Position numbers and translations under genes: made by a program. DNA of 10,968 nt from assembly GCA_016929205.1 (NCBI GenBank), contig JAFGJF010000177.1, positions 1 to 10,968 on the forward strand, given 5' to 3'. Of the stretch, positions 6,570-10,968 are shown piece after piece. The notes beneath the pieces are model-generated. The model saw nothing but the letters and a program-made list of their open reading frames with translations, did no database searches and was not told the DNA's origin. This DNA comes from Anaerolineae bacterium (GTDB taxonomy: Bacteria > Chloroflexota > Anaerolineae > JAFGEY01). The stretch's first letter is position 1; the number at the start of each line of letters is the position of its first letter.

Positions 6570-8906
6570 CTACATTGTAGTGTATTGTTGTTGGTTATCA
6601 CGATGAAACTGCGCAATCGCTGCCTGGCCCAGGCTCAGTCCGCCATCGTTGCACGGCACTTGGTGGTGTAGCAAGACTTTGAATCCGGCGTCCTCTAGCG
6701 CCGGAAGCACCAGTGTCAAGAGCAGTCGATTTTGAAAGCATCCACCACTCAAAGCCACGGTGTGCAACCCGGTTTGAGCGGCGATTCGCTCGCTTACCTC
6801 AACGATCATCCAGGCGATGGTTTGATGGAAACGCCAGGCGATGTGCTGGTTCGGAACCTGGTTTGCGATCTCGTCGATCAAGGCCGCAAACAGGGCCTGC
6901 AAACGCACCACGTGTTTGTCGTCGACCAGCTCGACGTCAAACGGGTAAGCTGATTTTGACTCAACTGGGTCTGCTGCCATTTCCAGCTCTATGGCTGCCT
7001 GTGCTTCATAGCTGGTCTGCGAACAGATGCCCAGGAGAGCTGATACTGCGTCAAACAGCCGCCCCGTGGAGGATGTTTGCGGGCAATTGATACTACGGTC
7101 GATCTGTTGCTGTAAAAGACTGATCTGTGCTTTTCCTATACCCGAAGGCGCAAACGGCAGCGTCACGTTTCCCAACAGTGTGTACAAGTAACTGAATGCA
7201 ATGCGCCATGGATGTCGCGTTGCCGCGTCGCCGCCGGGCAGGGGCAAGTATTCTAGATGTGCGGCGCGATGGTATCCCGAATACTCTCCGACCAGCCACT
7301 CTCCGCCCCAGATCTGGTTATCCTCGCCATAACCGGTTCCATCCATAATCACGCCGATTACAGGGCCGTCGTCTGCCGCCCAGCCGTTGTCGGCAAGACA
7401 GGCTGCCAGATGTGCGTGGTGATGCTGTACGGCCACCGTGGGTATCGCGCGCTGTGCGGCTTGTTCCTTCGCATAGCGTGTGCTCAGATATGCTGGATGC
7501 ATGTCGTAGGCGATCACTGCCGGCTCGATGCGAAACAATCGCTCGTACAGCACGACTGTTTGCTCCAAGTGCTGCATCGTTTCTAGGTTTTCCATGTCGC
7601 CGATGTGCTGCGAGACAAAGGCATACTCGTCGCGGGTCAGGCAAAAGCTATTCTTGATCTCAGCCCCGGTGGCCAGAATTTGAGTGCATTTGAAAGGAAA
7701 CTTGATCGGAAATGGCGCATAGCCGCGCGCACGACGGATTGGCTGGACAATCGATCTGTTCCCGGTCTGGCACACAAAGAATACTGAATCGTCATAGCGG
7801 GCGTAAATGTCGCGGTTATGCAGCACAAAGGCGTCGGCCAGGCCGCGCAGACGATCGAGTGCCTCGTCGTTATCGGCGGCGATCGGTTCTTCGCTCAAGT
7901 TGCCGCTGGTCATAACCAGCGGACATTCACTTTCGCGCAGCAGGATGTGGTGCAGCGGCGTATAGGGCAGCATGACCCCAAGATAGTTTTGTCCTGGCGC
8001 GACCTCTGTGGCAATGTCCGAACCGACCAACCATGGTAACAAGACGATCGGCGATTGTGGCGAGTCGAGCAATGCTGCTTCCTGCATCGAGATGCGGCAG
8101 TGCCGCCGTGCCTGCTCCAGCGTTGACATCATCAAGGCGAACGGCTTGTGCAGGCGACGTTTGCGCTCGCGCAGCGTGCGAATCGCACGGGCGTTGGTTG
8201 CATCACAGGCGAGGTGAAAGCCGCCCAATCCCTTGATCGCGAGAATGTACCCGGTTTTGAGCAACTGTGCTGCCTGGGCGACGACGTCGAGGTCGTTCCA
8301 TGGCGTATCCTCTGCGATCTGCGGTTTGCGATCTGTTATCAGTTCCAGCCTGGGTCCACAAACGGGGCAGGCATTGGGCTGGGCGTGAAAGCGGCGGTCG
8401 TGCGGGTCGTCGTACTCGCGCTGGCAGTCCGGGCACATCACAAATTTGCCCATCGTCGTATTGGGCCGGTCGTAGGGAATGTCGGCAATGATCGTAAAAC
8501 GCGGCCCGCAGTTGGTACAGTTGGTAAACGGGTAGCGATGGCGCCGGTCGTTTTCGTCGAGTAATTCTCGCAGGCAGTCTGCGCAGGTGGCCATGTCGGG
8601 CGAAACGAGCTGGTAACGTCCCGACTGGACCACCGAATGCCGGATCTCAAATGTTTTATATCCCGCCAACGGCGCGTCGCGTATGTCTACCGATTCGATG
8701 CGCGCCAGCGGCGGCGCTTGTTCGCGCAAAGCGATGGCGAACTGGTCAAGGGTATCGGCCTGTCCTTCGATCTCGATGTCCACGCCGCCGGAGTGATTCA
8801 GCACCCAGCCGTACAGACCCAGCTTTTCCGCTAGGTTAAAGACAAAAGGGCGAAACCCCACGCCTTGTACCACGCCGCTGACGGTGATCTGTTTGCGACC
8901 GTTCAT
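6570..8906 (-). CDS. hypF: HypF, carbamoyltransferase for hydrogenase cyanide ligands
   Basis: HypF turns carbamoyl phosphate and ATP into carbamoyl-adenylate and transfers the carbamoyl group to the HypE C-terminal cysteine. All domains are present in the 778 residues. The acylphosphatase domain comes first (VVQGVGFRP with catalytic R19, and N37). A double zinc finger follows (C108/C111/C130/C133 and C158/C161/C180/C183). A YrdC-like domain (about 210-390) carries KGLGGFHLACDA and SGNLSEEP. The Kae1-like domain has the metal-binding HHHAHLA (495-501), GGCFQN and DGGLSLGQAA. Length is normal for HypF. The ATG at 8906 lies 12 nt after the stop of the small upstream gene, with a GGGGA ribosome site between. 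The C-terminus ends in a Gln-rich tail. Confidence 0.97.
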   Translation of the reverse strand: MNGRKQITVSGVVQGVGFRPFVFNLAEKLGLYGWVLNHSGGVDIEIEGQADTLDQFAIALREQAPPLARIESVDIRDAPLAGYKTFEIRHSVVQSGRYQLVSPDMATCADCLRELLDENDRRHRYPFTNCTNCGPRFTIIADIPYDRPNTTMGKFVMCPDCQREYDDPHDRRFHAQPNACPVCGPRLELITDRKPQIAEDTPWNDLDVVAQAAQLLKTGYILAIKGLGGFHLACDATNARAIRTLRERKRRLHKPFALMMSTLEQARRHCRISMQEAALLDSPQSPIVLLPWLVGSDIATEVAPGQNYLGVMLPYTPLHHILLRESECPLVMTSGNLSEEPIAADNDEALDRLRGLADAFVLHNRDIYARYDDSVFFVCQTGNRSIVQPIRRARGYAPFPIKFPFKCTQILATGAEIKNSFCLTRDEYAFVSQHIGDMENLETMQHLEQTVVLYERLFRIEPAVIAYDMHPAYLSTRYAKEQAAQRAIPTVAVQHHHAHLAACLADNGWAADDGPVIGVIMDGTGYGEDNQIWGGEWLVGEYSGYHRAAHLEYLPLPGGDAATRHPWRIAFSYLYTLLGNVTLPFAPSGIGKAQISLLQQQIDRSINCPQTSSTGRLFDAVSALLGICSQTSYEAQAAIELEMAADPVESKSAYPFDVELVDDKHVVRLQALFAALIDEIANQVPNQHIAWRFHQTIAWMIVEVSERIAAQTGLHTVALSGGCFQNRLLLTLVLPALEDAGFKVLLHHQVPCNDGGLSLGQAAIAQFHRDNQQQYTTM

Positions 8907-8918
8907 CGTCGTCCCCGT

Positions 8919-9137
8919 TCACTGCGGCAGATCAATACCCAGAGCATAATAGACCGTACTGTCTCCGTTGATCCGTGCATTGGGAATCTCTTTGACAAGC
9001 CGGAATCCCAGCCTGTCGACGATGCGCCTGACACGAATGTTTTCACCTTTTGAAACTACAAACGCTTTCGTTTCATCGACCTCTCGAATGACATCACTGA
9101 TACAAGAGCGTGACGTTTCCCGAAACAGATTTTTCAT
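8919..9137 (-). CDS. Hypothetical 72-residue protein, resembling the C-terminal part of a GNAT acetyltransferase
   Basis: I do not recognise this gene as any hyp family. Its ATG at 9137 overlaps the hypB stop as ATGA, and its stop lies 12 nt before the hypF start, so it sits in the operon like a real coupled gene. The segment GENIRVRRIVDRLGFRLVKEI followed by STVYYAL resembles the last helix and strands of GNAT N-acetyltransferases. The N-terminal strands and the acetyl-CoA-binding R/Q-x-x-G-x-G/A motif are absent. It may therefore be a remnant of a decayed acetyltransferase, or a small protein that only looks similar. The frame stays open upstream to 9200, but those codons lie inside hypB. 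It has no membrane segment and no cysteine cluster. It contains only one cysteine. Confidence 0.6.
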   Translation of the reverse strand: MKNLFRETSRSCISDVIREVDETKAFVVSKGENIRVRRIVDRLGFRLVKEIPNARINGDSTVYYALGIDLPQ

Positions 9138-9787
9138 TGATTTGCGCGCATCTCTAGCAGCCATGTCGTCCACGCCTCGATACCCTCGCCAGTCTTGCAC
9201 GAGACTTCAAAGACCTTGACGCGAGGATTCAGCCCTTTGACCAACTCGCCAAAGGCTTTCAGGTCAAAGTCGAGGTAGGGCAGCAGGTCGATCTTGTTGA
9301 TGATAACAGCATCGACCTGGGTAAAGATGTTGGGGTACTTGTACGGCTTGTCGTCTCCTTCAGGGATGCTGGAAATGACGACGTTGATGTGCTCGCCCAA
9401 TTTTAGTCCTGCCGGGCAGACCAGGTTGCCGACGTTCTCGATTAGTAACAGATCGATCGCTTCCAACGGCAGTTGTTCCAATGCTGGCTGGATCATATTC
9501 GCGTCCAACCGGCAGCCGCCGCCGGTGTTGATCTGCACCACGGGCACGCCGGTTGTGGCGACCCGGTCGGCATCAATCTGCGATGCCGTATCGCCATCTA
9601 CTGCACCGATGCGCACTGTTTCACGCATTGCCTCGATGGTGCGCATCACCAGGCTGGTCTTGCCCGCGCCCGGCGAGGCCATCAGGTTTACGGCAAAAAC
9701 GTGGTGCTTGTCCAAGACAAGCCGGTTTTGAAAGGCGATTTTGTCGTTTGCTTTGAGAATGTTTTCTACAACTTGGACTCGAGCCAT
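9134..9787 (-). CDS. hypB: HypB, nickel-insertion GTPase
   Basis: HypB is a SIMIBI-class GTPase that works with HypA to insert nickel into the hydrogenase large subunit. The 217 residues contain the P-loop MASPGAGKTS (36-45), VDGDTASQIDADR (63-75), the switch/metal region NTGGGCRLDA (87-96), IENVGNLVCPA (116-126) and the guanine-specificity NKID (164-167). It lacks the histidine-rich or cysteine-rich nickel-storing N-terminus seen in some homologues. In the G-domain metal site C92 and C124 are present, but the residue after C92 is arginine (codon CGG) where E. coli has histidine. The ATG at 9787 follows GAGGAG by 8 nt. A TTG two codons upstream is too close to that site. The gap to hypA is 21 nt. 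Confidence 0.96.
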   Translation of the reverse strand: MARVQVVENILKANDKIAFQNRLVLDKHHVFAVNLMASPGAGKTSLVMRTIEAMRETVRIGAVDGDTASQIDADRVATTGVPVVQINTGGGCRLDANMIQPALEQLPLEAIDLLLIENVGNLVCPAGLKLGEHINVVISSIPEGDDKPYKYPNIFTQVDAVIINKIDLLPYLDFDLKAFGELVKGLNPRVKVFEVSCKTGEGIEAWTTWLLEMRANQ

Positions 9788-9808
9788 GAACAACGCTCCT
9801 CACACATT

Positions 9809-10150
9809 TTACTCAACCTGGATGTTGTCGAGAAAAAACTCTTTTCCCGCCAGGATGTCGCCGCCGATTGCATCGCAGTTGGGGCAGTTCCAGTCCATTC
9901 CTTCCGGTTCGAATTCGAGACTGCATTTTCGACACCTGAGCCGGGCTTTGATCCGGGTAAAGTGCAGTTGTGCCCCTTCGGCAAGCGTGCCCGGGTTCAG
10001 AAAATCAAAATAAAACTGCACCGAATCATCGACGACGCTGCTCAGGTCGCCGACGACCAGATGCACATCGGTGATCCGTTTTGCGTTTGCCCGTTCGGCG
10101 TGCTCGATAGCAATGCGCAGGATTTCTTCGGTAATGGACAATTCATGCAT
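9809..10150 (-). CDS. hypA: HypA, nickel metallochaperone
   Basis: HypA binds nickel at its N-terminus and passes it with HypB to the hydrogenase large subunit. The 113-residue product starts with the invariant MHELSI, whose His2 is a nickel ligand, which fixes the start at 10150. A structural zinc site is formed by C73, C76, C89 and C92 (CRKC and CPNC). Length is normal for the family. It is the first hyp gene and starts only 11 nt after a TATAAT box. No Shine-Dalgarno precedes it, so the message may be nearly leaderless. Confidence 0.96.
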   Translation of the reverse strand: MHELSITEEILRIAIEHAERANAKRITDVHLVVGDLSSVVDDSVQFYFDFLNPGTLAEGAQLHFTRIKARLRCRKCSLEFEPEGMDWNCPNCDAIGGDILAGKEFFLDNIQVE

Positions 10151-10161
10151 CGGTGGGTGGT

Positions 10162-10190
10162 ATTATACCTCTTTTTGTCGTTTGTGGCCA
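10162..10190 (-). promoter_or_regulatory. Sigma70-like promoter of the hyp operon
   Basis: TGGCCA (10190-10185, 4 of 6 to consensus) and a perfect TATAAT (10167-10162) are separated by 17 nt. They lie in the 56-nt gap between the DUF711 gene and hypA. The -10 box sits in an 11-bp palindrome GGTATAATACC (10169-10159). ATACC recurs at 10195-10191 and 10207-10203, possibly as part of an operator. The expected start point is near 10155, only about 5 nt before the hypA ATG. Confidence 0.6.
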
Positions 10191-10206
10191 GGTATTCTAT
10201 GCGGTA

Positions 10207-10968
10207 TCATCTGGGATGCAGCGCTAACCGGGCGGTTTGATAAAGCCTGCCCGCTCCGCCGTCCAGCGACAGCACGCCGCCGTCGGCAAAATAACTAAAG
10301 TCAAAGTGTACGGCGTCTCCAGCCGCTTTGCCGGGCAGGGGCATCAGCCGTGCGGTGAGCGGCTTTTGCTGGCGTGTGGACAGGGCGGCCACGTCAAACA
10401 GTAATCCTGCCAGCGCGTGCTCGCTAACGTCGCCGGGCAAGGGAACTGTATCCAGACCGGTACCACACACTGCCGACCATTGCAGCAGTTCGCCAATGTT
10501 CAAACGTCCCTCGGCCGCGCGCTGCGCCAGCACCGAATCTTCTAGTACGGGCAGCATCAAGCCGCAGAATCCGGTATGTGGGAATTGGGCCTGATCGAGC
10601 GCGCTGGCGAGCGTGGCTGCGGCGGCTAACGTACCGGCCGATCCGACCGGCTGTCCGGTCAATGCTTCCAGGGCGGCACCGATGCTGATCTCTGGGGTTG
10701 GAAAAGGGGCCAGTGAAAAGTCCAGGCCGCCAAAGCGCAGCCTATGCTGTCGCGATAATCGCTCTGAAACGGGGACGAGGTGTTGGGCCTGTAGTTCGAT
10801 TGCCGAAATCAGGCGCTGTCGTGCCTCCTCGGCGTTTTGTGCCGATTGGCAGGCGTCAACGGCCAGATCAGCCGACTCGAGTGCGAGTGAAAAGAACGGT
10901 TCGCTGCCGTTGTGGTAAGCGGCCGGAAAAAAGGGTGTGCCCGGGGGCACGTTGGCCAGGGCGGCAAA
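10207..10968 (-). CDS. DUF711 (UPF0210-like) family protein, C-terminal part (5' end beyond window)
   Basis: The frame is open from base 10968 to the TGA at 10209-10207, giving 253 visible residues; the start lies outside the window. The GTG at 10950 is an internal valine (ANVPPGTPFFP), not a start. Family signatures are SIGAALEALTGQPVGSAGTLAAAATLASAL, FCGLMLPVLEDSVLAQRAAEG with LNIGELLQWSAVCGTGLDTVPLPGD, and FADGGVLSL near the end. DUF711 proteins have no settled biochemical role that I can name. The gene precedes the hyp promoter by 17 nt and is not known to me as a hydrogenase maturation factor, so co-location may be incidental. No signal peptide can be judged because the N-terminus is missing. 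Confidence 0.8.
   Translation of the reverse strand, partial: FAALANVPPGTPFFPAAYHNGSEPFFSLALESADLAVDACQSAQNAEEARQRLISAIELQAQHLVPVSERLSRQHRLRFGGLDFSLAPFPTPEISIGAALEALTGQPVGSAGTLAAAATLASALDQAQFPHTGFCGLMLPVLEDSVLAQRAAEGRLNIGELLQWSAVCGTGLDTVPLPGDVSEHALAGLLFDVAALSTRQQKPLTARLMPLPGKAAGDAVHFDFSYFADGGVLSLDGGAGRLYQTARLALHPR

Noticed and set aside
9788..9793. TTG start for HypB two codons upstream
   Set aside because: It is only 2 nt from the GAGGAG site, whereas the ATG at 9787 is at the ideal 8 nt.
1..10968. CRISPR array, insertion sequence, tRNA or a defence system
   Set aside because: No regularly spaced repeats, transposase-like frame, cloverleaf or defence-gene motif was seen. Nearly all sequence is taken up by known metabolic genes.

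Overview
The window carries one strand of tightly packed metabolic genes. Every supported gene reads on the minus strand, so transcription runs from high to low coordinates. The content points to an anaerobic or facultative bacterium of moderate GC that makes both a [NiFe] hydrogenase and a selenocysteine-containing, NAD(P)-linked formate dehydrogenase. The gene style (Shine-Dalgarno sites, sigma70-like promoters, HypB without a nickel-binding N-terminus, a DUF711 neighbour) would fit Chloroflexota or a Firmicutes-like lineage. I cannot fix the taxon from sequence alone.

Layout in transcription order. (1) 10968-10207: the C-terminal 253 residues of a DUF711 (UPF0210-like) protein, cut by the window edge. 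(2) 10150-4161: a complete hydrogenase maturation operon, hypA - hypB - a 72-residue unknown gene - hypF - hypC - hypD - hypE. Three junctions are ATGA overlaps and the rest are short gaps. (3) 4160-3996: an intergenic and leader region with a well-formed promoter (TTGCCG-17-TATAAT) and two partly overlapping inverted repeats. (4) 3995-1: a three-gene formate dehydrogenase operon of NuoE-like, NuoF-like and large catalytic subunits. The last gene runs off the left edge.

The catalytic subunit contains an in-frame TGA at 608-606, exactly at the active-site selenocysteine position of formate dehydrogenases. A hairpin follows at the expected distance and carries the GGTCT apical loop known from the E. 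coli fdhF SECIS. The two ORF pieces on either side are therefore one selenoprotein gene, not a broken gene.

How the genes work together. HypA and HypB deliver nickel. HypF and HypE make the thiocyanate that becomes the cyanide ligands. HypC and HypD assemble Fe(CN)2CO for a [NiFe] hydrogenase whose structural genes lie outside this window. The downstream complex oxidises formate (or reduces CO2) at a Mo/W-bis-MGD-Sec site. It passes electrons through a NuoG-like iron-sulfur chain to an FMN/NAD(P) module of the type found in cytosolic and electron-bifurcating enzymes. The adjacency suggests linked H2 and formate metabolism, which is inference. I see no mobile elements, tRNA or rRNA genes, CRISPR arrays or clear intrinsic terminators.
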